64,000 nucleotides of DNA. It comes from Flavobacteriales bacterium. GTDB taxonomy: Bacteria; Bacteroidota; Bacteroidia; Flavobacteriales_E; Vicingaceae. Numbering within the stretch: the stretch's first letter is position 1; the number at the start of each line of letters is the position of its first letter. The notes beneath the pieces were generated by a model that made no database searches, was not told the origin of the DNA, and worked only from the letters and a program-made list of their open reading frames with translations. The stretch covers positions 248,001-312,000 of the forward strand of contig JACJZB010000003.1 in the NCBI GenBank assembly GCA_020635815.1, in the 5' to 3' direction. This document shows positions 16,726 through 25,667 of the stretch, piece after piece. The position numbers and the translations under genes are program-made.

Positions 16726-17766
16726 TAGGCTATTAACTTTATTGTTAAACTCTTCAATCATAGTATTTAATTCGTCACCATAAATAATAAGTGCATTTTC
16801 ATAAGTTTGATTCTTGGATAATTTCAAGAATTTTACTTTATCATATAGTATTAACACTTCAACCCATGCTCCAGCTACAGGATAATATACTTGCTCTGGG
16901 TATTCTCTTTCATTAACCCACATGTCCTTAATGTCAATTTTAATATCACTTGCAACTTCTTTTGCTTTTACCATACGGTTTGAATTGGTTTGGTCAAAAT
17001 AAACTCCCATTCCTTCGTTTATCAACCTTGTTCTAACATTGTCTTTATCTCTCCAAAAGGAAATGCAATGGGTAATTTCATGACCTGTTGTCTGATTTAG
17101 CCTATTATGTGAGATACAATTTTGTGGTCTTGAAAACCCAAGAGATGTACCAAGAATTTTTTCTGCTTCTGAATTTGATTTCCAAACAAAGAAGTCAATT
17201 TTTTTAGGCATTTCTGAAGAGAAAAAGTCATTTATGTTTGAGTATGCTATTTCCCTTTCTTTCATGCAATTATCCAAGCTGGATATTGATGAAGTTTTTT
17301 GAAAATGAAAAATGATATTACCTTTTTCAACTGTTTCCCATTTATTAAAATAAGAATCAAAACCAAATAGTAAGCCTAACTTCTTTAAAGAAGAAGTAGA
17401 GTTTGAAGTACCTTTTATCTTTAATGCTTCATTGTAACAATCTTTAGCTTTTTCAACTTCTCCAATGCTAAAATATGCTGACATTAGGTCTATCAAAGCC
17501 CAAGAAGTCTGCCAATTTGCAGTTGCTCCATCTTTAACTTTTAATAAATAGGGGATAGCTAATTTAAATTCGTTTAAACCTGTGTATGCTCTTCCTTTAC
17601 CTAAAATTGCATTTATATCAGTTGAGTCTGATTGAAGATTTATATTACATAATTCAAGTACCTTTTGATAATCATTGTTTTTAAATGCTATACTCATCTC
17701 CGATTGTTGCCCAAACCCAGTTTGAGCAGCAAACAAAACAATCAATATGGCAAGGAGGTTTTTCAT
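16720..17766 (-). CDS. Secreted TPR protein with a gluzincin-like (HExxH) domain
   Basis: A 348-residue protein with signal peptide (1-20, ending GFGQ). Residues 23-125 form about three TPR-like helix pairs. The C-terminal part has a zinc-peptidase pattern: HEITH at 229-233 and, about 20 residues later, NEGMGVYFD with Glu251 as a likely third ligand, the arrangement of the gluzincin/peptidase-MA-like clan. The first Gly of TGHEITH and the downstream GVYFD are as in that clan. Substrate unknown. The ATG directly follows the stop of the VOC gene (TAAATG), so the two are an operon. A truncated copy of its own 5' end lies at its 3' end. Confidence 0.75.
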   Translation of the reverse strand: MKNLLAILIVLFAAQTGFGQQSEMSIAFKNNDYQKVLELCNINLQSDSTDINAILGKGRAYTGLNEFKLAIPYLLKVKDGATANWQTSWALIDLMSAYFSIGEVEKAKDCYNEALKIKGTSNSTSSLKKLGLLFGFDSYFNKWETVEKGNIIFHFQKTSSISSLDNCMKEREIAYSNINDFFSSEMPKKIDFFVWKSNSEAEKILGTSLGFSRPQNCISHNRLNQTTGHEITHCISFWRDKDNVRTRLINEGMGVYFDQTNSNRMVKAKEVASDIKIDIKDMWVNEREYPEQVYYPVAGAWVEVLILYDKVKFLKLSKNQTYENALIIYGDELNTMIEEFNNKVNSLK

Positions 17767-17768
17767 TT
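17725..17768. repeat. 44-bp direct repeat, copy 2
   Basis: The copy at the real 5' end of the gluzincin-like gene; partner of 16682-16725, in the same orientation and 1043 bases away. Confidence 0.85.
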
Positions 17769-18219
17769 ATTTGGTTGTTTCTCCTCCCATTTCAGTAAAA
17801 ACTTTGTCAACTGGTTCCCAAAGTTCAATTTTATTGCCTTCAGCATCCATTATGTGTACAAACTTTCCATAATCAAAAGCTTCAATGTTATCAAGAACAG
17901 TTACACCGTTTGCTTTTAAGTTTTCTACAAGTTGCTCAATGTGTTGTACTCGGTAGTTTATCATAAACTCCTTTTTAGATGGAGTAAAATATTCGCTGCC
18001 ATTTTTAAAGGGGCTCCATTGTAGGTAATTAATTTCTTCAGGTCTGTTTGCATTTCTAAATTCAAAACTCGACCCATAATCGTTTGTTTCAAGTCCTAAG
18101 TTTTTAGCATACCATTCTCTTGTTTTTTCCGGGTTATCTGAAAAAAAGAAAATACCTCCAATACCAGTTACTTTTGGTGTTAGGTCTTTTTTTGTAGTTT
18201 GTTTTGTTTGGTTGCTCAT
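17767..18219 (-). CDS. VOC (glyoxalase/bleomycin-resistance fold) protein
   Basis: A 150-residue vicinal-oxygen-chelate protein. The first beta-alpha-beta module is GIGGIFFFSDNPEKTREWYAKNLGLE (read in two motifs: GIGGIFFF and TREWYAKNLGL) and the second is YRVQHIEQLVENLKANGV, ending in the metal-ligand strand HIMDAEGNKIELWEP with the conserved Glu. Members are isomerases, dioxygenases or resistance proteins; the substrate is not predictable. The Lys/Thr-rich N-terminus (residues 1-16) is an extension. The gluzincin gene starts directly at its stop. Confidence 0.88.
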   Translation of the reverse strand: MSNQTKQTTKKDLTPKVTGIGGIFFFSDNPEKTREWYAKNLGLETNDYGSSFEFRNANRPEEINYLQWSPFKNGSEYFTPSKKEFMINYRVQHIEQLVENLKANGVTVLDNIEAFDYGKFVHIMDAEGNKIELWEPVDKVFTEMGGETTK

Positions 18220-18262
18220 GTTTTTCTGTTTTTAAAGCTGTTTATTTATGTACTTACATTAA

Positions 18263-18421
18263 TTAAGATTTAACGTAACCGTTTCTTACAGCATTGTTAA
18301 TACAATCTTGTTTGTTTTTATAACCTTCGGTAGAGGCTCCTACAATTCTTCCATTCGAAGCTGTTCTTCTCCATCTCCATTCGTCACTTTTGTCTTTGTA
18401 AAATTCCCATTTGTCATCCAT
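18263..18421 (-). CDS. DUF1508 (YegP-like) miniprotein
   Basis: A 52-residue gene: ATG at 18419-18421, TAA at 18263-18265. The product fits a single DUF1508/YegP repeat: WEFYKDKSDEWRWRRTASNG, IVGASTEGYKNK and DCINNAVRNGYV. E. coli YegP carries two such repeats, so this is a one-repeat form. Function is unknown; family members are small, soluble and often stress-associated. It lies 43 bases upstream of the VOC gene on the same strand and may lead that operon. Confidence 0.85.
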   Translation of the reverse strand: MDDKWEFYKDKSDEWRWRRTASNGRIVGASTEGYKNKQDCINNAVRNGYVKS

Positions 18422-18482
18422 AATAACTTTTTTTTAAATTCATTAATAAAAGGTAATTTCTAAACTTCTAAACTAACCTTTG

Positions 18483-21400
18483 TTACAGTTTAAATCCTAT
18501 TACGCAAACATCGTCTATTTGTTCGAGGTCGCCTTTCCAAGCTTCAAAAGCATTGTCTAAAATTATTTTTTGTTCATCCATGGTTTTACTCACAATGCTA
18601 AGTAAGAGTTCTTTAAAAGCTTTTGCCTTAAATTTTTTCCCTTTTTCTCCTCCAAATTGGTCGGCATAGCCATCAGAAAAAATATAAACAGTATCGTTGG
18701 GTTTTAAATTAAAGGTATGTGAAGTAAAATCTTGCGAGCTTCTAAAACTACCTATAGGTTGTTTGTTTGCTTTTGTTTCTATTAATTCATTATCTCTAAT
18801 AATCCATAATGGGTTGTTGGCTCCCGCGTATTGCAATTCCCAATTTCCATCTTCTTGTTTTAAACTACAAAGTGCAATGTCCATCCCATCCTTAACTTCT
18901 TCTTCACTTTTTTCAAACTCAGCTATTACTATTTCTCTCGATTTATTTAAAATGTCGCCGGGGTTGGTCAGCCCATATTCTCTTACCGACCTATTCAAGG
19001 CATTATTACAAACTACACTTACCATTGCCCCGGGCACACCATGTCCGGTACAATCGGCAGCAGCTATCAAAATTTTATTGTCTTTGTTTTCCATCCAATA
19101 AAAATCTCCTGCAACAATGTCTTTCGGTTTATACAACACAAACGATTCAGGTAAAAACTGCTTTATAATTTTGGTAGAAGGTAATATTGCCGACTGTATT
19201 CTTCGGGCATAATTTATCGAAGATTGAATTTCGTAATGTTTTAATTCTGTAATCTCTTTTTGTAATTCTACCTCTTTTTTTTGTTCGGCAAGGTTAATGT
19301 TTTGTTGATGAATTTCTTTGGTACGTTCTTTTACTATGCTTTCTAGTTCGGTGTTCTTTTTTAATAATGCTTTTTGTTTTAACACATAAAAGGTGTAAAA
19401 ACTTGCCAATACAAAAACTATAATTAAAATGTAGAACCAATAGGTTTTCCAAAATGGAGGAGGAATACTTATTTTTAAAATGGAATATTTATCTGTCCAA
19501 TTGCCCATTCGTTTACCTTGGAATTTTAATGAATAATTACCTGGAGGTAAATTGGTGTAATTCATAAAGTTTCTATTTTCTAAATACACCCAATCTTTAT
19601 CAAAACCTTCTAATTTACAGCGGTATTGTATTTTTCCTGAATAATCGATGTATGAAAATTGAAACGACAAAAAGTTAGACGCATAGTTTAAATTAATGCT
19701 ATCTAAAAAACGAATTGGAGGGTTAAATTCTTTTCCCATTACCTTCATAGAAGTAAGTAATGTAAAAGTGTTTTTGGTAGATGATTCAACCTCTTTTGGG
19801 TTAAAAACATTAAAACCGTTTATACCCCCAGCATAAATTAAATCATCTTTTAAGTAAAGTGCTCCTTGGTTAAACTCATTGTTTTGCAAGCCATCATCAT
19901 AATCAAAATTTGAAATGGATTTGTTTGTTTTGGAATACCTACATAAACCATAATTGGTGGTTACCCAAATGTTGTTGTTTTTATCTTCTACAACTCCATA
20001 AACCACATTGTTGGGCAAGTTTTGCTCGGTAGTAATGTAGCTAAACTCTTGAGTTTTGCTGTTGTAATAATTTAATCCTCCACCATCAGTTCCCAACCAT
20101 AAATCATTGTTTTCATCTACATAAATGCTTCTAATTTTTTTGTTGTTGGTTTCTTTATTGTTTGCTCCATTGTAGCCAAAAGCGGTAAATTCATTTTTAG
20201 TGGTATTAAAGTAATTTAACCCTGAACCATAAGTTCCAACCCACAAATTATTATCACTTGTTTTGGCAAGTGTTAACACAGTGTTTTCACTAATCGAATT
20301 CGTATTTTCATCATTTAAAAATTGGGTGTATGCCGCTGTTTTTTTATCATATTTAATTAAACCACTTCCCCAAGTTCCAAACCAGAGCTCGTCATTAATT
20401 TCGGTAATGCACCATACATCGTCGGCAACGTTTTTTAATACTTGTTTAGCTATTCCAGTTGTTGGGTTGTACTTTATTAAACCATTTCCATAAGTTCCAA
20501 GCCACAATGTTCCATCATTATCTTTATAAATGCAACGAATTATTGTTGCCGAAACACTTTTAATGTTAGTAAACCTATTGGTTTTTTTATTAAACAAGTT
20601 TAAGCCACCGCCATAAGTACCAACGTATAACTCATCCTCATTTTCAAGGAAAGACATTACCACATTATTACTTAAACCACTTATGTCGTTATAATGTATA
20701 AAATTTTGATTGCTTGGCTCGAAATAATTAATTCCTCCGCCTAAAGTTCCTATCCAAATTCCTCCATCTTTATCTTTTAATAAAGAAAGAATTACATCAT
20801 GGCTTATCGAATTAATATCGTCAGTATTGTTTTTGTAAGTATTAGTTAAAGTAAAATCAGTTGCATTTAATTTTAACAAACCATCACCAAAAGTACCTAG
20901 CCATAAATTGTTTGAGTTATCAGTACATATCCCCCAAATTCCTTCTTTTTTTAGTCCTTCAACTTGTAGTTTATTAAATTTAAAATAATTGGAACTGCTC
21001 AAAAAGAGTTCTCCATGTATGCCGCCTAATAAAAGTTGTTTTTCTAAAGGATGAATGGTTTGAATTTGGATAGTATCAAGCAATTTTACCCATACACTTT
21101 TTTGAAGATAATGAACACCACCCATACTCGTAGCAGCATATAACGTATTATTAAACACTTCAATATCCCTTACTTGATTTTGAAAGCTATTATCTAGTTC
21201 GACAGGTATAATTTGCTCATTTTCATAACTAAAAGCATTTAAACCACCTCTTTTTGTACCGATATACATTGAGTTTTGAAACTCTTGAAAACACATAATA
21301 ATATCATCAGAAAGGGAAGTGTTTGCCGAACTTAGCCTTTTAAAAGTATTTAATTTAGGGTTGTAAATAGCAATACCACCACCATAAGTACCAATCCAAA

Positions 21401-21677
21401 TATTTCCTTTTGTATCTTCAACTAACGATTGAATGTTGTTGTCAGGAATACTGTTGCTATCGTTGTACTGTTTTTTGTAATGGACAAATTCATGTCCATC
21501 GTATTTATTTAAGCCATCTTGAGTTCCAATCCAAATTAAGCCCATTTGGTCTTGAATAATACAATTTGCAGTACTTTGGCTTAACCCTTCTTTAATAGAA
21601 AATGTTTTAAATCGCTGATTTTGAGAAAACAAAAACAAGCTAGATAAAATATAAATTATTAAAAGCAGATGACGCAT
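18483..21677 (-). CDS. Two-component-regulator-propeller / Y_Y_Y / SpoIIE phosphatase sensor
   Basis: A 1064-residue membrane signalling protein. Signal peptide at 1-19; then about fourteen propeller repeats (WIGTxxGGLNxY style, e.g. GLIWIGTQDGLNKYDG, LWLGTFGDGLLKLN, LWVGTYGSGLNYFN) to about residue 640, forming a periplasmic double beta-propeller; a Y_Y_Y domain (CKLEGFDKDWVYLENRNF) at about 655-735; one membrane helix (FWKTYWFYILIIVFVLASFY) near 740-760; a coiled coil; and a PP2C-like SpoIIE domain to the end (AAADCTGHGVPGAMVS with the metal-binding Asp, and DTVYIFSDGYADQFGG). It would sense an extracellular ligand and dephosphorylate a Ser/Thr-phosphorylated cytoplasmic partner. No partner (anti-sigma or STAS gene) is adjacent. 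Divergent from 21834. Confidence 0.92.
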   Translation of the reverse strand: MRHLLLIIYILSSLFLFSQNQRFKTFSIKEGLSQSTANCIIQDQMGLIWIGTQDGLNKYDGHEFVHYKKQYNDSNSIPDNNIQSLVEDTKGNIWIGTYGGGIAIYNPKLNTFKRLSSANTSLSDDIIMCFQEFQNSMYIGTKRGGLNAFSYENEQIIPVELDNSFQNQVRDIEVFNNTLYAATSMGGVHYLQKSVWVKLLDTIQIQTIHPLEKQLLLGGIHGELFLSSSNYFKFNKLQVEGLKKEGIWGICTDNSNNLWLGTFGDGLLKLNATDFTLTNTYKNNTDDINSISHDVILSLLKDKDGGIWIGTLGGGINYFEPSNQNFIHYNDISGLSNNVVMSFLENEDELYVGTYGGGLNLFNKKTNRFTNIKSVSATIIRCIYKDNDGTLWLGTYGNGLIKYNPTTGIAKQVLKNVADDVWCITEINDELWFGTWGSGLIKYDKKTAAYTQFLNDENTNSISENTVLTLAKTSDNNLWVGTYGSGLNYFNTTKNEFTAFGYNGANNKETNNKKIRSIYVDENNDLWLGTDGGGLNYYNSKTQEFSYITTEQNLPNNVVYGVVEDKNNNIWVTTNYGLCRYSKTNKSISNFDYDDGLQNNEFNQGALYLKDDLIYAGGINGFNVFNPKEVESSTKNTFTLLTSMKVMGKEFNPPIRFLDSINLNYASNFLSFQFSYIDYSGKIQYRCKLEGFDKDWVYLENRNFMNYTNLPPGNYSLKFQGKRMGNWTDKYSILKISIPPPFWKTYWFYILIIVFVLASFYTFYVLKQKALLKKNTELESIVKERTKEIHQQNINLAEQKKEVELQKEITELKHYEIQSSINYARRIQSAILPSTKIIKQFLPESFVLYKPKDIVAGDFYWMENKDNKILIAAADCTGHGVPGAMVSVVCNNALNRSVREYGLTNPGDILNKSREIVIAEFEKSEEEVKDGMDIALCSLKQEDGNWELQYAGANNPLWIIRDNELIETKANKQPIGSFRSSQDFTSHTFNLKPNDTVYIFSDGYADQFGGEKGKKFKAKAFKELLLSIVSKTMDEQKIILDNAFEAWKGDLEQIDDVCVIGFKL

Positions 21678-21780
21678 ACTGTAAATATAAGTGATTTAAC
21701 TTTTTTGTGGTCTTAAATAGGGCTCAGATTATAAATAATTTTTAAGAACTCAATTCTATATTTATTTTGTCGTTTAAATG

Positions 21781-21811
21781 TTGTGTTTTGTAGAAATAGA
21801 TAATACTTTTG
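21781..21811 (+). promoter_or_regulatory. Promoter of the TPR/PD40 gene
   Basis: TTG (21781-21783), 20-base spacer, TACTTTTG (21804-21811), then about 22 bases to the ATG at 21834. Confidence 0.65.
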
Positions 21812-21833
21812 TCGTCTATTTAAAACTGAACTG

Positions 21834-23375
21834 ATGCGTTTATTATTTACAACCATTTTAACCCTTTGTTCTTTAGTATATTATGCTCAAGATGTAACCG
21901 TTAAAACTGCTGCCGAACATTTTAACGATGGTAATTTTTCTGCTGCTTTAACTGATTATTTAGAGTTGCTAAAAGCAGAGCCTGAAAACCCTAAATACCA
22001 TTACAGAGTTGGAGTTTGTTACTTAAATACAAACATCGATAAAGCGAAAGCTGTTCCTTATTTCGAAAAAGCAATTAAAACCGAAGGAGCTGACCCAAAT
22101 ACCTATTATTTATTAGGGAGAGCTTATCACTTTGCATATCGTTTTAAAGATGCCATTAAAATTTATGAGGAGTTTAAAGGTTTAGGGGCAGGAAACGAAG
22201 AAAATATTGATGATGTGAACAAACAAATAGAGTATTGTTACAATGCGATAGAGTTGATGAAGTTCCCTTTAGATATTACGTTTAAAAATTTGGGTGTAAA
22301 TGTAAATTCTTCAACTAAAGATTACTATCCTTTTGTACCCAAAGATGAATCTTTTATCATTTTTAATTCAAAACGTGACGATGGTAGTGAGAAAATGATA
22401 AACGGGAATTATCATTCGGAAATATATTTTTCTGAAGTTAAAAATGGAAACTTCTCAAAAGCTCGAAAATTAGACCAAAATGTAAATACTTTAAATGGTT
22501 CAGAAGAAATTGTAGGAATGTCGGCTGATGGTGATATTTTGTTGTTTTACTTTGAAAACGATGAGCACTATGGTGATTTGTTAATTGCAGATTTTGAGAA
22601 CAATCAAGTTAAAAATGTAACCAAGTTGCCAAAAGTGATTAACTCTAAAGACCATGAAATTGCAGCTTCTATTACAAAAAATGGAGATGCTATTTATTTT
22701 GCTAGCGACCGTGAAGGTGGATATGGTGGGGTCGATTTATATGTTTCGTTAAAATTGCCAAATGGCGAATGGGCTCCAGCTCAAAATTTAGGTCCAACAG
22801 TTAATACACCTTACGATGAAGATTTCCCAAATATTACTGCCGACCATAAAACACTTTACTTTAGTTCTAAAGGGCATACAAGTATGGGAGGTTATGATAT
22901 TTTTAAAGCAACTTGGGATAATGTAAAGCGTAATTGGTCTGACGTAAAAAATGTTGGATTTCCATTAAACACTCCAGAAGACAATACGAACTACAGAGAA
23001 TCGGAAAGTGGTAGAACCGGTTACATTTCGGCAATAAGAGCTGGTGGCTCTGGTGATTATGATTTGTATAGTGTTACTTTTAACGAAGTTGACCCAGAAT
23101 ACACTGTGATAAAAGGCTATGTTACACCTCAAGATACAACTCAAGTTATTAAAGACGTGTTTATTTCGGTGTTGGATTTACAAACGGATGAGTTGTATGG
23201 TAGTTATTTAACCAACCCAATTACAGGACGATATATTATGATTTTACCGATTGGTAAATTTAATATGATGGTTGAAGTACCAGGGTATAATATTTATACC
23301 GAAGATATTGAAGTGTTAGGTAAAAACGCTTATAGAAGTGTAATTAAAAAAGATATTATTCTGAAAGAAGAATAA
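21834..23375 (+). CDS. Secreted TPR and PD40 (WD40-like) repeat protein
   Basis: A 513-residue exported protein: signal peptide 1-18 (ending VYYAQ), three TPR units (about 22-140, including NPKYHYRVGVCYLNTNIDKA), then a PD40-type beta-propeller (about 155-400) with repeats such as SFIIFNSKRDDGSE, AIYFASDREGGYGGVDLYVS and KTLYFSSKGHTSMGGYDIF, and a C-terminal CarboxypepD_reg/CNA-B-like beta sandwich (about 415-513, KGYVTPQDTTQVIKDVFISV). This resembles T9SS accessory protein PorE and its relatives, but the OmpA-like C-terminal domain that would anchor PorE to peptidoglycan is absent, so it is not PorE itself. The stop abuts the convergent DUF6056 gene. Confidence 0.82.
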   Translation: MRLLFTTILTLCSLVYYAQDVTVKTAAEHFNDGNFSAALTDYLELLKAEPENPKYHYRVGVCYLNTNIDKAKAVPYFEKAIKTEGADPNTYYLLGRAYHFAYRFKDAIKIYEEFKGLGAGNEENIDDVNKQIEYCYNAIELMKFPLDITFKNLGVNVNSSTKDYYPFVPKDESFIIFNSKRDDGSEKMINGNYHSEIYFSEVKNGNFSKARKLDQNVNTLNGSEEIVGMSADGDILLFYFENDEHYGDLLIADFENNQVKNVTKLPKVINSKDHEIAASITKNGDAIYFASDREGGYGGVDLYVSLKLPNGEWAPAQNLGPTVNTPYDEDFPNITADHKTLYFSSKGHTSMGGYDIFKATWDNVKRNWSDVKNVGFPLNTPEDNTNYRESESGRTGYISAIRAGGSGDYDLYSVTFNEVDPEYTVIKGYVTPQDTTQVIKDVFISVLDLQTDELYGSYLTNPITGRYIMILPIGKFNMMVEVPGYNIYTEDIEVLGKNAYRSVIKKDIILKEE

Positions 23376-24692
23376 TTAGTTTTTTTCTAATAGAATCAAT
23401 TTATCCAAACCTAAGCCAGATTTTAAATGTTGGTTAGAAAAGTGACCTGAATCCGTGCTAATTTCAGCCGAGTAAATATAGCCTGAAAAAGGAAGCGGTT
23501 TTACTTTAATGATTTTTTCTTTAGTGTTAACAATAAAATTCATTCGTTCATCATAAGCTTTAGCATAATTGTAATGGTAATAACTTGTAACGCATGTAAA
23601 AACAAGTAAACTAATGCAATTAAAAATCAATATTTTTTTAAAGTTATTGAGTTTGTCTTTATAAGGATTTCCCAATAGAAAAAAGTACCTAACTATCGTT
23701 ATCGCAATTAAAATAGAACTTGCTGTTGTGGCTCTATCGGGAGCCAATCCGCCTAAAGCGTAAATAACAAAAAATTGATTTAGGGTTACAATTATACCTA
23801 TAAATAGAACTGAATAGAAGAGTTCTTTTTTGGGGTTAAAATCATAGTTTATAGCTGAATATTTACGACCATAAATATAGAAAGGAGTAGCCAAAACTAA
23901 GGCAGGTAAAAATGTTTTGTATGAAGTGAAAAATAGAAATTTTAATGTTCCGTAACCGGTGTATAATATTAAATCAATAAAACCTAAACTAGGTGTAATT
24001 TCATCTCTAAAAGCTGTGCCACTACTAAAGTAGTTAATTAAAAAAGCTCCTAATATTAAACCAAAAGAAATAAGAATAGTTGTCTTTTTTGTTAGATAAA
24101 AGTAATACCCTAAAAACGCCAAACTGAAAAGAGCTAAAGGCTCGTTAGAACCACCCAAATAGATACTTGCAACCACTAATGTTAAGTAATTTAAAATTGA
24201 AAAGCAATGCTTAATAAGTAACGCTAAAAGATAAATAAATGAGATAACACTCCATAAATAAACAACAGTTGAAGTATGCCAAAACCAAGTAGATGAAGGA
24301 GAAATAGAACAAAAAAAGAAAACACTTAGAAAGACTAAAGCAGAAACAAGCACTTGGCTTTTTGATAAGCAAAGTGTTAATCGATTATTTAAATTTTTTG
24401 CTAAATAAAAAACACTCCAAAAAAGAAAACTAAAAGTTAACAGATTGATAAAGAATAAGAAATACGGTAAGTCATAAAGCTTAAAACTAATGAGTTGAGC
24501 AAAATTTGAAGTCCATCGTCCATGCCAATTAAAATAGAGGTGCTGATAAACTTCACTAAACGATTTGGTTCGAAGTTCACCAATAAAGTAAAAATCGTCA
24601 GCAGCTAATCGATTAAACCAAGATGTTATAACTAAAAATGCAACAAATAAAAAACCTTGAATAGTAATTAAGTATGTTGTTTTTAGTTTCAT
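23376..24692 (-). CDS. DUF6056 family polytopic membrane protein
   Basis: A 438-residue protein with about eleven or twelve hydrophobic segments. The N-terminus fits DUF6056: a first helix, then RLAADDFYFIGELRTKSF and HGRWTSNFAQLISFKLYDLP in a periplasmic loop, the arrangement of GT-C-type glycosyltransferases where an acidic pair sits in the first loop. A soluble ~45-residue tail follows the last helix. It might transfer a sugar from a lipid carrier, but this is inference from fold. Its stop immediately adjoins the stop of the TPR/PD40 gene with no terminator. Confidence 0.75.
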   Translation of the reverse strand: MKLKTTYLITIQGFLFVAFLVITSWFNRLAADDFYFIGELRTKSFSEVYQHLYFNWHGRWTSNFAQLISFKLYDLPYFLFFINLLTFSFLFWSVFYLAKNLNNRLTLCLSKSQVLVSALVFLSVFFFCSISPSSTWFWHTSTVVYLWSVISFIYLLALLIKHCFSILNYLTLVVASIYLGGSNEPLALFSLAFLGYYFYLTKKTTILISFGLILGAFLINYFSSGTAFRDEITPSLGFIDLILYTGYGTLKFLFFTSYKTFLPALVLATPFYIYGRKYSAINYDFNPKKELFYSVLFIGIIVTLNQFFVIYALGGLAPDRATTASSILIAITIVRYFFLLGNPYKDKLNNFKKILIFNCISLLVFTCVTSYYHYNYAKAYDERMNFIVNTKEKIIKVKPLPFSGYIYSAEISTDSGHFSNQHLKSGLGLDKLILLEKN

Positions 24693-24798
24693 AAATGGCT
24701 TTCAGAAAAGAATCTCACTAAGTTATAAAACATTATTAACAAGCCTTTATTTTAACTGATTTTTCATCGAATTTTGTCACTTAAATTTTCAATTTATT

Positions 24799-25623
24799 AT
24801 GCAGCAGTATTTAAAATTATTAGATCATATACTCGAAAACGGAGCTCAAAAAGGCGACCGTACAGGAACAGGAACAATTAGTTGTTTTGGTTATCAAATG
24901 CGTTTCGATTTAAGTGAAGGTTTTCCATGTTTAACCACTAAAAAACTACATTTAAAATCCATTATACATGAGTTGCTTTGGTTTATTAGTGGCGATACTA
25001 ATATTAAATATTTGCAAGAGAATGGCGTAAAAATTTGGGATGGATGGGCAAATGAAAATGGCGATTTAGGTCCTGTTTATGGCCATCAATGGCGTAATTG
25101 GAATAGTGAAGGAATTGACCAGATTGAAGATTTAATCCATCAAATTAAAACGAATCCAAACAGTCGTAGGTTAATGGTTTCGGCATGGAACCCTAGCGTA
25201 ATGCCTGACACTTCAGTTTCATTTGCAGAAAATGTAGCGAACAATAAGGCGGCATTACCTCCTTGTCATGCTTTTTTTCAATTTTATGTTACTAACGGTA
25301 AATTGTCTTGCCAATTGTATCAACGAAGTGCTGATACATTTTTAGGTGTGCCATTTAATATCGCTTCTTATGCTTTGTTTGCCATGATGGTAGCTCAAGT
25401 TTGTGGATTAGAATATGGAGAATTTATTCACACTTTTGGAGATGTTCATTTGTATAACAACCATATAGAACAAGCAAGGTTGCAATTGACTCGTGAACCG
25501 AAAAAATTGCCAACTATGAAAATCAATCCGAATGTAAAATCGATATTCGATTTTAAGTTTGAAGATTTTGAATTGATTGATTATGAACCGCATCCGCATA
25601 TTAAAGCAGCAGTTTCTTTATAG
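24799..25623 (+). CDS. thyA: Thymidylate synthase
   Basis: Makes dTMP from dUMP with methylene-tetrahydrofolate. The catalytic Cys156 is in ALPPCHAFFQFYV; RTGTGT near residue 22, HELLWFISGDTN, SRRLMVSAWNP and QRSADTFLGVPFNIASYA are all conserved. At 274 residues it is slightly longer than E. coli ThyA (264) owing to a short insertion (SFAENVANNKA, about 141-151) before the active site. A folate reductase gene, often its neighbour, is not seen here; a single gene transcript is likely. Confidence 0.96.
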   Translation: MQQYLKLLDHILENGAQKGDRTGTGTISCFGYQMRFDLSEGFPCLTTKKLHLKSIIHELLWFISGDTNIKYLQENGVKIWDGWANENGDLGPVYGHQWRNWNSEGIDQIEDLIHQIKTNPNSRRLMVSAWNPSVMPDTSVSFAENVANNKAALPPCHAFFQFYVTNGKLSCQLYQRSADTFLGVPFNIASYALFAMMVAQVCGLEYGEFIHTFGDVHLYNNHIEQARLQLTREPKKLPTMKINPNVKSIFDFKFEDFELIDYEPHPHIKAAVSL

Positions 25624-25627
25624 TTTT

Positions 25628-25650
25628 GTCATGCTGAGCCTGTCGAAGCA
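25628..25650. repeat. Copy of the CATGCTGAGCCTGTCGAAG intergenic repeat
   Basis: GTCATGCTGAGCCTGTCGAA followed by GCA, just after thyA. Related, degenerate copies are at 13455-13540 and 45826-45847. Similar elements are familiar from many Bacteroidota genomes. Confidence 0.65.
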
Positions 25651-25667
25651 TTTAAAAACTACATTAA

